Virus record (IMG/VR): IMGVR_UViG_3300043823_000365
Span: 1 to 23,506 of that record
Direction: 5' to 3' (one strand)
DNA length: 23,506 nucleotides
Origin: a virus
Below are positions 6,816 to 12,109 of this stretch, piece by piece; position 1 is the stretch's first letter, and each line of letters opens with the position of its first letter. A model generated the notes under the pieces. That model was not told the origin of the DNA. It saw only the letters and a program-made list of their open reading frames with translations, and did not search any database. The position numbers were made by a program, and so were the translations under genes.

Positions 6816-7208
6816 TTATTTTGATTCTTTTAGGGCGGATATTAGTTTAGCCACTTCGCCGCCAAAATCAATCGTGACCTCAGCCTTCACGTCAACTTTA
6901 TTTTCTTTGACCTCTCGGTAGTCTGCGGGAAAGAGTGATTTGGTCATGATTTCAAACAAACGAACGTTGTACGTTCTGTTGTTAAGATTTGCCAGCCCTT
7001 CGCGCTCCCAATACGCCTGAGATTCTGTAGTAGCACGACTCACAGCCTCTTCAAACTCTGGATGATTCTTTTGCCATGTGGCCGCGGTTGTTTTGCTAAT
7101 GCCGATATTGGACCACATGGTTTTTTGTGACGCACCAGCCTTACCGAGCTCAACAATTAGCTCGCAGTATTTTGGATCGTATTTTAAGATATTGGATTTT
7201 GTCGCCAT
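6816..7208 (-). CDS. terS: terminase small subunit-like DNA-binding protein
   Basis: 130 aa. The N-terminal half holds a helix-turn-helix (KTMWSNIGISKTTAATWQKNHPEFEEAV, about residues 29-56) followed by helices (ESQAYWEREGLANLNNRTYNVRLFEIMTKSLFPADYREV) that match the usual plan of phage small terminase subunits, which recognise the packaging site. The tail VDVKAEVTIDFGGEVAKLISALKE could be an oligomerisation or partner-binding part. It stands alone among replication genes next to tRNAs, far from the packaging-like genes at the right end, so another DNA-binding role is possible. Upstream of the start is only AT-rich sequence without a clear Shine-Dalgarno. Confidence 0.65.
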   Translation of the reverse strand: MATKSNILKYDPKYCELIVELGKAGASQKTMWSNIGISKTTAATWQKNHPEFEEAVSRATTESQAYWEREGLANLNNRTYNVRLFEIMTKSLFPADYREVKENKVDVKAEVTIDFGGEVAKLISALKESK

Positions 7209-7336
7209 GGTTTTTATTTTTATATTAGGTGGGGATTTATCACCCCCTAGTCACCGTACTCGTGCACGTCTGCACGCCTCACCTGTAGATCCAGGTTGCC
7301 TGGTGCGGCCCTTGCGGGTCCCGTGCCGGAGTATTT
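7209..7336. other. intergenic, GC-rich with hairpins, no gene seen
   Basis: Between tRNA-Met and the TerS-like gene. The part at 7226-7251 can form a GGGG/CCCC hairpin. On the minus strand 7260-7330 has short complementary runs (CAGG/CCTG, GCACG/CGTGC) that suggest a folded leader or tRNA trailer. No open frame with a start signal and no tRNA fold were found. Confidence 0.4.
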
Positions 7337-7411
7337 TGGAAGCGGGGCCTGGAATCGAACCAGGTATCTTCAGCTTATGAGACTAACGAGTTACCATTTC
7401 TCTTCCCCGCT
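7337..7411 (-). tRNA. tRNA-Met (anticodon CAT)
   Basis: Cloverleaf read from the minus strand: acceptor AGCGGGG with CCCCGCT, a 3-base-pair D stem with AAATGGTAA loop, anticodon stem TTAGT/GCTGA with loop CTCATAA, 5-base variable loop, T arm CCTGG-TTCGATT-CCAGG. CCA is encoded. The first pair is A-T and the discriminator is T, unusual for methionine tRNAs; without enzymatic data an isoleucine (lysidine-modified CAT) or initiator type cannot be excluded, though the paired first base argues against an initiator. Confidence 0.88.
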
Positions 7412-7424
7412 TACTGTTCTGTTC

Positions 7425-7500
7425 TGGTCGGGATGGGTCGATTTGAACGACCACTCCGGGCTTCCAAAGCCCGTTGACTACCAGGTTATCCTACACCCCG
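7425..7500 (-). tRNA. tRNA-Pro (anticodon TGG)
   Basis: Minus strand: acceptor CGGGGTG with CATCCCG, a D arm containing the CTGGTA loop, anticodon stem CGGGC/GCCCG with loop TTTGGAA, T arm GGTCG-TTCAAAT-CGACC, discriminator A and encoded CCA. It lies 13 bases upstream of tRNA-Met, so the two are probably co-transcribed. It reads CCA and, by wobble, other proline codons. Confidence 0.93.
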
Positions 7501-7504
7501 AGAT

Positions 7505-7570
7505 TGTTGGTACCAACTTGGATTTTTGGCTGGCCGTGTTATCCAGCTCACCAGCAGGCTGACACCAACA
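7505..7570 (-). ncRNA. tRNA-like structured element of unknown nature
   Basis: The ends TGTTGGT and ACCAACA form a perfect 7-base-pair closing stem. Two bases in, CAGC-CTGCTGGTGA-GCTG mimics a D arm; alternatively GCTGG pairs with CCAGC around ATAACACGG. No T arm or normal anticodon arm can be drawn, and the length (66) is below that of a tRNA. It lies 4 bases from the 5' end of tRNA-Pro, so it could be a decayed tRNA or a processing signal. Confidence 0.35.
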
Positions 7571-7573
7571 AAA

Positions 7574-7611
7574 TAAGTTTACAACAGTGTTTTTTTTTTA
7601 AGTTTACAACA
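7574..7611 (-). repeat. two direct copies of TGTTGTAAACTTA
   Basis: The 13-base word occurs at 7574-7586 and 7599-7611, separated by a run of T on the plus strand (7590-7599). A close variant (TGTTGATAACTTA) is at 7961-7973. Each follows a structured element on the minus strand. Confidence 0.7.
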
Positions 7612-7689
7612 TAAATGAGGACTGTACTCCAAGCTGTTTATGAATGTGGATATACCCATTCTGCTTTCCAATCCTCATGCGTCTTGGTT
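7612..7689 (-). repeat. direct repeat with structured core, copy 1 (downstream of tad2)
   Basis: Bases 7669-7689 are identical to 8030-8050, and the ACAGTCCTCA end is shared too. In each copy TGAGGAT pairs with GTCCTCA to close a 61-62-base loop whose inner sequence differs. In this copy GAATG/CATTC makes an inner hairpin. Confidence 0.6.
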
Positions 7690-7698
7690 GTTGGTGGC

Positions 7699-7947
7699 TC
7701 ACGCGAAAGAAGATACAAGGAGAGCCCAATCTTCAGCAAGAATATCCGTCTGACTAGCTAACCAAGGAACCTTAGCCCCAGGAGTATTCTTTGCATCCAA
7801 TGGGTAATTTATGTATATATAGGGAAGAGTCATCTTGCTATTGGCATCTGGAACTTGCAATTCCAGCCATAAACCAGCACCATTCCATCCACTACGGGAA
7901 ACCTTGTTACCTAACTTTAGTTGTTCAATAGCTTGCCCAAAGTTCAT
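7699..7947 (-). CDS. tad2: Tad2-like Thoeris anti-defence protein (DUF2829)
   Basis: 82 aa, normal for the DUF2829/MW1434 family. Diagnostic pieces: MNFGQAIEQLKLGNKVSRSGWNG at the start, GLWLELQVPD, YIYINYPLDAK and VPWLASQTDILAEDWALL at the end. Established for the family: Tad2 oligomers trap cyclic ADP-ribose-type signals made by Thoeris TIR proteins, and some also bind cyclic dinucleotides, so the executioner is not triggered. Inferred here: the phage meets Thoeris or related signalling defences. The gene stands alone between two copies of a structured direct repeat, with GGAGATAGGT before its ATG. Confidence 0.9.
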   Translation of the reverse strand: MNFGQAIEQLKLGNKVSRSGWNGAGLWLELQVPDANSKMTLPYIYINYPLDAKNTPGAKVPWLASQTDILAEDWALLVSSFA

Positions 7948-7960
7948 ACCTATCTCCGTT

Positions 7961-8050
7961 TAAGTTATCAACACGGCTGAGGACTGTCCCTGCTTTGAAC
8001 GGCACACCTTGGTACAGGGTAAGGCGATTCAATCCTCATGCGTCTTGGTT
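7961..8050 (-). repeat. direct repeat with structured core, copy 2 (upstream of tad2)
   Basis: Matches the copy at 7612-7689 in its outer parts (8030-8050 exactly; TGAGGAT/GTCCTCA stem; TGTTGATAACTTAAA at the end), with a different inner part in which CCCTG pairs with CAGGG. It forms the leader of the tad2 transcript on the minus strand. Confidence 0.6.
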
Positions 8051-8149
8051 CGCGTTTTCTCTAACCGTGAGGTACCTGGACTAGGTTCTCCTACGCGACA
8101 CGGCCCGTTTGTTGGTAGGGGGATATGCCCCCTACATATACTAATGCAA
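8051..8149 (-). other. non-coding structured stretch
   Basis: On the minus strand TCGCGT and ACGCGA (outer stem) enclose AACC/GGTT and ACCT/AGGT pairs, in about 8052-8100. Further upstream is the strong hairpin at 8115-8135. No reading frame with a start signal is seen. Confidence 0.4.
8115..8135 (-). terminator. strong hairpin, possible terminator
   Basis: A perfect 8-base-pair stem (GTAGGGGG/CCCCCTAC) with a 5-base loop, 15 bases after the stop of the 61-aa gene. No T run follows, so it may be an RNA-end protector or a factor-dependent stop. Confidence 0.45.
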
Positions 8150-8335
8150 TTACTTGGGCTCTTTCGCCCCAATTGCCTCATCGCGGGCCTTGGCGCGCTG
8201 CTTAGCCTCCGCCAGGGCCTCGTTCACCACAACGCGGGTGATGGCCCCCGCGAGCTCCATTCGGGCCTTTTCCTGGCCCTCCTTGTTCGAGATGCCGTTC
8301 TTGTCCATCAGCATCCTTAGAAGCTGGCTGCTCAT
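8150..8335 (-). CDS. hypothetical protein, 61 aa
   Basis: Helical, charged protein (SSQLLRMLMDKNGISNKEGQ, then NEALAEAKQRAKARDEAIGAKEPK). Not recognised. Its ATGA start overlaps the stop of the gene upstream, so the two are coupled. It is the last gene before the structured tad2 region. Confidence 0.6.
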   Translation of the reverse strand: MSSQLLRMLMDKNGISNKEGQEKARMELAGAITRVVVNEALAEAKQRAKARDEAIGAKEPK

Positions 8336-8571
8336 GCGCTGGCCTCTGCTGGCGCGGTTTCTGGCGCGGCTAGGTTAGCCTTCAGGGCGTCGATCTGTGG
8401 CCCAACTTGCTGCTGGATCGCGTTAATGAAGTTAGCCTTGAAGATGGTTGGCGCCTGCTCAGGGCTGTTCAAAAACGTGAGAAGGGAGTTAACCTCCTGC
8501 ACCTGGAACTTCATCGTCACGAACATGGTGAGCGTTGGGTCTTGTGGTTGTTGTACTGCTGCGTCTGTCAT
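8332..8571 (-). CDS. hypothetical protein, 79 aa
   Basis: Begins MTDAAVQQPQDPTLTMFVTM, has a central VQEVNSLLTFLNSPEQAP and an Ala/Pro-rich acidic tail. Not recognised; it may form a helical oligomer. Good ribosome-binding site AAGGAGAGAAAA. Ends in an ATGA overlap with the next gene. Confidence 0.6.
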   Translation of the reverse strand: MTDAAVQQPQDPTLTMFVTMKFQVQEVNSLLTFLNSPEQAPTIFKANFINAIQQQVGPQIDALKANLAAPETAPAEASA

Positions 8572-8593
8572 TTTTCTCTCCTTGGTAATAAAA

Positions 8594-8797
8594 TTAATAT
8601 TCTTTTACTTTACGCGCGAAGTCGTGCACAAAGTATGGGCCAATAACCTTGAGCGCGTTGATGTACTCCAGGTTGTTTGCTAGGTTGCGGTCGAGGTACG
8701 AGCCGGGCTCCGCCTCCGCCGCGTCGTTGATGTCATCCTCCAGGTCTTGGTACGCGGACACAAGCTCCTTCTCAAGCACTCTTCTAATTGACGTCAT
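8594..8797 (-). CDS. hypothetical protein, 67 aa
   Basis: Acidic helical protein (LEKELVSAYQDLEDDINDAAEAEPGSYLDRNLANNLEYINALKVI). Not recognised. Overlaps the DUF3310 gene by 14 bases, and the GAGAAGAT before its ATG lies inside that gene. Confidence 0.6.
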   Translation of the reverse strand: MTSIRRVLEKELVSAYQDLEDDINDAAEAEPGSYLDRNLANNLEYINALKVIGPYFVHDFARKVKEY

Positions 8798-8999
8798 TTG
8801 ATCTTCTCTCTATTTCACGGTTGATGTAGTACGCGGCTTTTTTCAGGTCCTCAATCGCGTCATTTTTTAGGTCCGCTCGCCAGATGTACTTGATCGCGTT
8901 GCCCAAGCAAAAGCTCATGTGCTCTGTGATCTGGATGCACTCCACGCCGCTTGGGTGCTTTGTGTAGTGCGCCGGCTTGTTCACGGGGTCATGATTCAT
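8784..8999 (-). CDS. DUF3310 family protein
   Basis: 71 aa. DPVNKPAHYTKHPSGVECIQITEHMSFCLGNAIKYIWRADLKNDAIEDLKKAAYYINREIE is a clear DUF3310 match: NxPxHY near the start, the central GNAxKYIWR and the DLxKAxxYIxREI helix. The family is very common in phages beside nucleotide and replication genes; its biochemical role is not established. Confidence 0.88.
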   Translation of the reverse strand: MNHDPVNKPAHYTKHPSGVECIQITEHMSFCLGNAIKYIWRADLKNDAIEDLKKAAYYINREIERRSNDVN

Positions 9000-9180
9000 C
9001 TCTCATCTTCCTAAGGTTGATTGACATTTTTTGTTGATCCTCCTCGTTCGCGAACATGTGAAAGCTCAGCACGTTTTTGTTGTAGTATCGCTCAAAGTCA
9101 AAATCTTCGGTGCTTGGGTAGTGATGCTGCTCGTACACGCCGTTCTCCAGCATCTCGATGATCAGGTACGGGTACTTCAT
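8989..9180 (-). CDS. hypothetical protein, 63 aa
   Basis: MKYPYLIIEMLENGVYEQHHYPSTEDFDFERYYNK..., an acidic, aromatic-rich small protein. Not recognised. AGGAGCTAAAGCT precedes its ATG, and it overlaps the DUF3310 start by 11 bases. Confidence 0.6.
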   Translation of the reverse strand: MKYPYLIIEMLENGVYEQHHYPSTEDFDFERYYNKNVLSFHMFANEEDQQKMSINLRKMRDES

Positions 9181-9485
9181 AGCTTTAGCTCCTGCTTAAT
9201 AAACTCAACGGCCTTGGCGAAGTGATAGCGCCAGTACTTTTCGGTCACGTTCACGTCGCCGCACGTGAGCCCATCAAGAAACGCCTCCATGATGAACTGC
9301 TGCTTCTCATTCATTCGCTCGCTGATGATCTTGCGTATGTCGTCAATGTCCTCCTGATCCCAGGGCAGCCAACCCTCAACAGACGGATCCGTCGAGTTCT
9401 TGTGGTCGTCTACCTCAATGGGATCAATGTCCTCATCAGAGAGCCGGGGCGTGACAGCGGCGTTAACGGTGTGTGTTGTTTTCAT
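9177..9485 (-). CDS. small protein with possible sigma region 4-like helix-turn-helix
   Basis: 102 aa from the ATG at 9485, which overlaps the SNF2 stop as ATGA. The first 40 residues are acidic and probably disordered. Residues 45-100 (DQEDIDDIRKIISERMNEKQ, then FIMEAFLDGLTCGDV and TEKYWRYHFAKAVEFIKQEL) follow the pattern of sigma-70 region 4: E-K-Q-x-x-[IV], a helix, a turn, then a recognition helix ending in a basic A-x-x-F/L-I-K. The spacing between the two core helices is short, so this is tentative; other helix-turn-helix activators fit as well. It is notable because the phage sigma factor at 17103-17675 lacks region 4. Confidence 0.5.
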   Translation of the reverse strand: MKTTHTVNAAVTPRLSDEDIDPIEVDDHKNSTDPSVEGWLPWDQEDIDDIRKIISERMNEKQQFIMEAFLDGLTCGDVNVTEKYWRYHFAKAVEFIKQELKL

Positions 9486-10837
9486 GGATATAATAATGCA
9501 CAATCTAGGGCATTCAGGACGGCCTGCTGAACATTTATTTTGTTCTCAACGACGTCTTTTGCCTGCTGATCAATTGTCTTGGGAATGATGAGGTGGTGAA
9601 TGATTACCGGCTTCTCCTGGCCTTGTCGGTATATCCTGGCGTTTGCTTGGATATAGTCCTGGCTGGACCAGGGCATGTCGAACCACACCAGCTGCGCCGT
9701 GTCCGCCGTGTTGCACTGCAGGTTCAGCCCAATGCCGCCCGACATCGGATGCGTCAAGAGCAGCGGCACCTTGCCGTTGTTGAAGTCTAGGATGTCCTGA
9801 TCGTTTGTCAGTAACCTGGCGTGCGGGAACCGCGCCTGTATGCTGGCCAGGGACTCCTTGTAGTGGTAGAACAGTAGCGTTGGTGTGTTCTCATCCAGGA
9901 TCTGCTCCAGGTAGTCCACCTTCTCCTCGTGCTGCCGGATTGGTGTCTTGTCCTCGGTGTACAAAAAGCCTGAGGTGAACTGCTGCAGCTTGTTAACGAG
10001 CGCCGCGGCGGTGATCGCCGTTATAGTCTCGCCATTGGTCTCAATCGCCATGTCCTTTGCCAGCTTGCGGTAGTTCTTCCACGTTGCGGGGTCGATTGGC
10101 ACGTTGTGGTATATCTGCGTGAGCTTTGGCATCGTGAGGTAATCCTCCGCGCGCAAAGAAAAGCAAATATCCCGGATCGCGTCGTGGATCTTTACGTCCA
10201 TGCCGGGCCTAATGCCCCACTTGTAGACCATGCCGGTGTGCCTATTGCGCTCAACGGGCTGCATGTAGCGGTCTCTAAACGCCGTCAGAGAGCGTCCAAG
10301 GCGCTGCCCTAGGTCAAGTATCGCCACCTGCGCCCAGAGGTCTCCTAGGCCCTGTGGCGTGGGCGTGCCGGTCAGAATTACTTTGCGCTTGAAGTGCCTA
10401 AGGTATTTTTTGAGCGCCTTAAATCTTTTCGTGGAGGCGTCCTTAAACCGGGATGACTCGTCGATCACCAGGTTATCGAATTGGTCCATGAAGCCCGCGG
10501 GGTGCTCGCACAGCCAGGCCACGTTCTCCTGGTTGATCACGTACACGTCGGCGCCGCCTTTGAGCGCGGTGATCCTCTGCGGCTCAGTGCCCAGGACCCT
10601 GGAGATGTGTAGGTGCCGCAGGTGCTCCCACTTATCCGCCTCCTGGGCCCACACAGACTCTGCGACCTTCTTAGGCGCTATTACCAGGGTCTTTCCCGTG
10701 AAGTGCTCCGCCACAATCGTTAGCGTCGTGGTGGTCTTGCCTAGACCTGGCGGCAGCAGCAGCCCCATCCCTGGCAGGTTCTTGGCCAGGTCCACAAAGT
10801 GAGTCTGGTACTGATGAAGTTGTGATCGTTTTAACAT
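9482..10837 (-). CDS. SNF2-type DNA helicase/translocase
   Basis: 451 aa, superfamily 2. Motif I PPGLGKTTT (29-37), Ia LVIAPKKV (51-58), II IDESSRFK (DESS in place of DEAH, common in phage SNF2 proteins), III LTGTPTPQGLGDLWAQ (155-170), V GGIGLNLQ and VI QANARIYRQGQ are all present. Paired with the VRR-NUC gene just upstream, as in many phages where the two probably process branched or recombining DNA. The ATG at 10837 is needed to keep the HQYQTHF Q-motif region; this start lies 167 bases inside the VRR-NUC reading frame and has only a weak ribosome-binding site (AGAGCAAA). Confidence 0.92.
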   Translation of the reverse strand: MLKRSQLHQYQTHFVDLAKNLPGMGLLLPPGLGKTTTTLTIVAEHFTGKTLVIAPKKVAESVWAQEADKWEHLRHLHISRVLGTEPQRITALKGGADVYVINQENVAWLCEHPAGFMDQFDNLVIDESSRFKDASTKRFKALKKYLRHFKRKVILTGTPTPQGLGDLWAQVAILDLGQRLGRSLTAFRDRYMQPVERNRHTGMVYKWGIRPGMDVKIHDAIRDICFSLRAEDYLTMPKLTQIYHNVPIDPATWKNYRKLAKDMAIETNGETITAITAAALVNKLQQFTSGFLYTEDKTPIRQHEEKVDYLEQILDENTPTLLFYHYKESLASIQARFPHARLLTNDQDILDFNNGKVPLLLTHPMSGGIGLNLQCNTADTAQLVWFDMPWSSQDYIQANARIYRQGQEKPVIIHHLIIPKTIDQQAKDVVENKINVQQAVLNALDCALLYP

Positions 10838-11099
10838 TTTGCTCTATGAACTGATCGACCTGCTCAGTCGAGTTTATTATTTTTACTGGGAACCCCTGGG
10901 TGAACAGATCCCGAAACACGAGAATCTGCCTCGGCGATAGCTTCCCAGTAGCTGATTTGAGCTCGATCAGGTGCATCCTCTTGTTTAGGAATACTATTCT
11001 GTCCGGCACTCCCGTTATCGTGCTTATCCACTTCAGGCTCATCCCCCCGTGCTTTTTTACTTGTTTGTTTAGATAGCTTTCTATTTTGCTTTCTTGCAT
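10671..11099 (-). CDS. VRR-NUC domain nuclease
   Basis: Residues 1-85 are a VRR-NUC fold of the PD-(D/E)XK class: an N-terminal helix (ESKIESYLNKQVKKHGG), GVPDRIVFL with the catalytic D, and LIELKSATGKLSPRQ with E-x-K. These standalone phage nucleases resemble Holliday-junction resolvases. The domain is complete by about residue 90. The frame then runs on for some 55 residues through the start of the SNF2 gene; that tail (GPGQEPARDGAAAAARSRQD) looks like overprinted sequence. The ATG has AGGAAACAAC before it. It overlaps the metallopeptidase frame by 236 bases. Confidence 0.8.
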   Translation of the reverse strand: MQESKIESYLNKQVKKHGGMSLKWISTITGVPDRIVFLNKRMHLIELKSATGKLSPRQILVFRDLFTQGFPVKIINSTEQVDQFIEQNVKTITTSSVPDSLCGPGQEPARDGAAAAARSRQDHHDANDCGGALHGKDPGNSA

Positions 11100-11478
11100 G
11101 TTGTTTCCTATGTGTTAGCACGCAGCGCCAAATGTTTTCAACAAGGAACTGAGTAAAGTACGCGCGGACCTCGTTCGTGATGTGATCCTCGCCGATCATC
11201 TCCGCCATGTTGTCGATGACGTGGCTGGCCTCGTGCGCGATGATGCCGCTGATGTCCGCGACGTGCTCCCCAATATCCTCAAGGTTGAATATCACGATGA
11301 TGATCCCGATCTTCTTGCCCTGGATAAAATGCGTCTCCGCGAGCCCGGACTCTAGCGGCTGAAAATCTGTGCTGAGCTCATAATCCTCAAGGATGCCGTG
11401 AAACGCCTCCTTGCTGAAGCACACGTTGATGATGTCCGGAAAAATACCGGATCTTACCTTAAAGTACTTATGCTTCAT
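10864..11478 (-). CDS. putative zinc metallopeptidase with HEASH motif
   Basis: 204 aa from the ATG at 11478, preceded by AAAGGAAAAGC. GIIAHEASHVIDNMAE gives the zinc motif H82-E83-A-S-H86, and E103 in TNEVRAYF is a plausible third ligand, as in gluzincin-like phage proteins whose substrate is unknown. The conserved part ends near residue 125 (CVLTHRKQ). The remaining 78 residues are basic or low complexity and are read from DNA that also codes for VRR-NUC in another frame, so they may be a new overprinted tail. An in-frame start further upstream (11607) would cover the neighbouring gene and is rejected. Confidence 0.7.
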   Translation of the reverse strand: MKHKYFKVRSGIFPDIINVCFSKEAFHGILEDYELSTDFQPLESGLAETHFIQGKKIGIIIVIFNLEDIGEHVADISGIIAHEASHVIDNMAEMIGEDHITNEVRAYFTQFLVENIWRCVLTHRKQHARKQNRKLSKQTSKKARGDEPEVDKHDNGSAGQNSIPKQEDAPDRAQISYWEAIAEADSRVSGSVHPGVPSKNNKLD

Positions 11479-11674
11479 GCTTTTCCTTTGGTGTGCCTGA
11501 GAGCTCAATATAATCCGCTCCAACTCGTCTCCTGTAGTCATTCCCACCGTCAACGGCCACGCTGCCGCACCTACACCAGTTGAAGTCGTGCCGATGCTTA
11601 CTCTCAATGATCTCGTTGCAGTGCACGCACTGGATTGCGTTCCTGTATAGTATTAGTTTGTTTTCTTGGTCCAC
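11468..11674 (-). CDS. small zinc-ribbon phage protein (YRNAIQCxxC...ESKHRHD)
   Basis: 68 aa starting at GTG, with AAGGAG eight bases upstream. LYRNAIQCVHCNEIIESKHR, then HDFNWCRCGSVAVDGGNDYRRR, is a well-known phage motif: CxxC and CxC probably hold one zinc. It overlaps the metallopeptidase start by 11 bases and the preceding zinc-ribbon gene by 22. Function unknown. Confidence 0.75.
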   Translation of the reverse strand: MDQENKLILYRNAIQCVHCNEIIESKHRHDFNWCRCGSVAVDGGNDYRRRVGADYIELSGTPKEKHEA

Positions 11675-11832
11675 GTAAATTTCTCCTTTAGCTCCTGCCA
11701 GAAGTCACTTAGCGCGTGACGAAACGCGTGCACGCACATAACCTCTGTCTTGGTGTAGCCAGCGGGGTAGTGCGTGGTCAGCTCGATTAGGGGCGCGCCG
11801 CAGCGCGTGCACTGGTATCTGCTGTCAGTCAT
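11653..11832 (-). CDS. small zinc-ribbon-like protein, 59 aa
   Basis: ATG at 11832; reads MTDSRYQCTRCGAPLIELTT, with CxxC at residues 8-11, then C33 and nearby histidines (CVHAFRH), compatible with a zinc finger. It ends KFTWTKKTN, and its last codons include the ribosome-binding site of the next gene. Its start lies within the end of the gene before it. Function unknown. Confidence 0.6.
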   Translation of the reverse strand: MTDSRYQCTRCGAPLIELTTHYPAGYTKTEVMCVHAFRHALSDFWQELKEKFTWTKKTN

Positions 11833-11998
11833 TTTCGTGCTCTTCTTTGGGTGGCGCGGTCTTGCTCTTCTTGCCGAAGATTCTGTCGTAGCCCTCCTCG
11901 TACTTCTGCTGATCAGTTGGGCGAGGGCTGTCGCCCTTACCCGCCTCAGAGTACATAGAGTCGCGCGCGACCTGGTTGGCGATCTCTTTCTTTTTCAT
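11825..11998 (-). CDS. small phage protein (MKKKEI...GKGDSPRP...YDRIFGKK), 57 aa
   Basis: ATG at 11998. The pattern GKGDSPRPTDQQKYEEGYDR followed by IFGKK occurs in many unrelated phages as a roughly 50-residue protein without known function. It starts two bases after the stop of the 35-aa membrane peptide. The basic tail follows the conserved part. Confidence 0.7.
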   Translation of the reverse strand: MKKKEIANQVARDSMYSEAGKGDSPRPTDQQKYEEGYDRIFGKKSKTAPPKEEHEND

Positions 11999-12000
11999 GC

Positions 12001-12108
12001 TCAGGCCCCCACTAAGATTTGCCCGAGGGCAATGCCCCCGAGGATCATCAGAATAACGACGAGAACAAGCCCCGCGTTAACTAAAACACCGTAAACAAAG
12101 TCATTCAT
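12001..12108 (-). CDS. single-pass membrane peptide, 35 aa
   Basis: ATG at 12108, one base after the stop of the SPFH lipoprotein gene (TAA C ATG), so expressed by re-initiation. Residues 5-33 (VYGVLVNAGLVLVVILMILG onward) form one long hydrophobic helix rich in glycine. A small subunit working with the SPFH protein or a pinholin-like peptide are both possible; neither is shown. Confidence 0.5.
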   Translation of the reverse strand: MNDFVYGVLVNAGLVLVVILMILGGIALGQILVGA

Positions 12109-12109
12109 G

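Noticed and set aside
7260-7330. A third tRNA between tRNA-Met and the TerS-like gene
   Set aside because: GC-rich complementary runs exist, but no cloverleaf with T arm and 7-base anticodon loop could be drawn on either strand.
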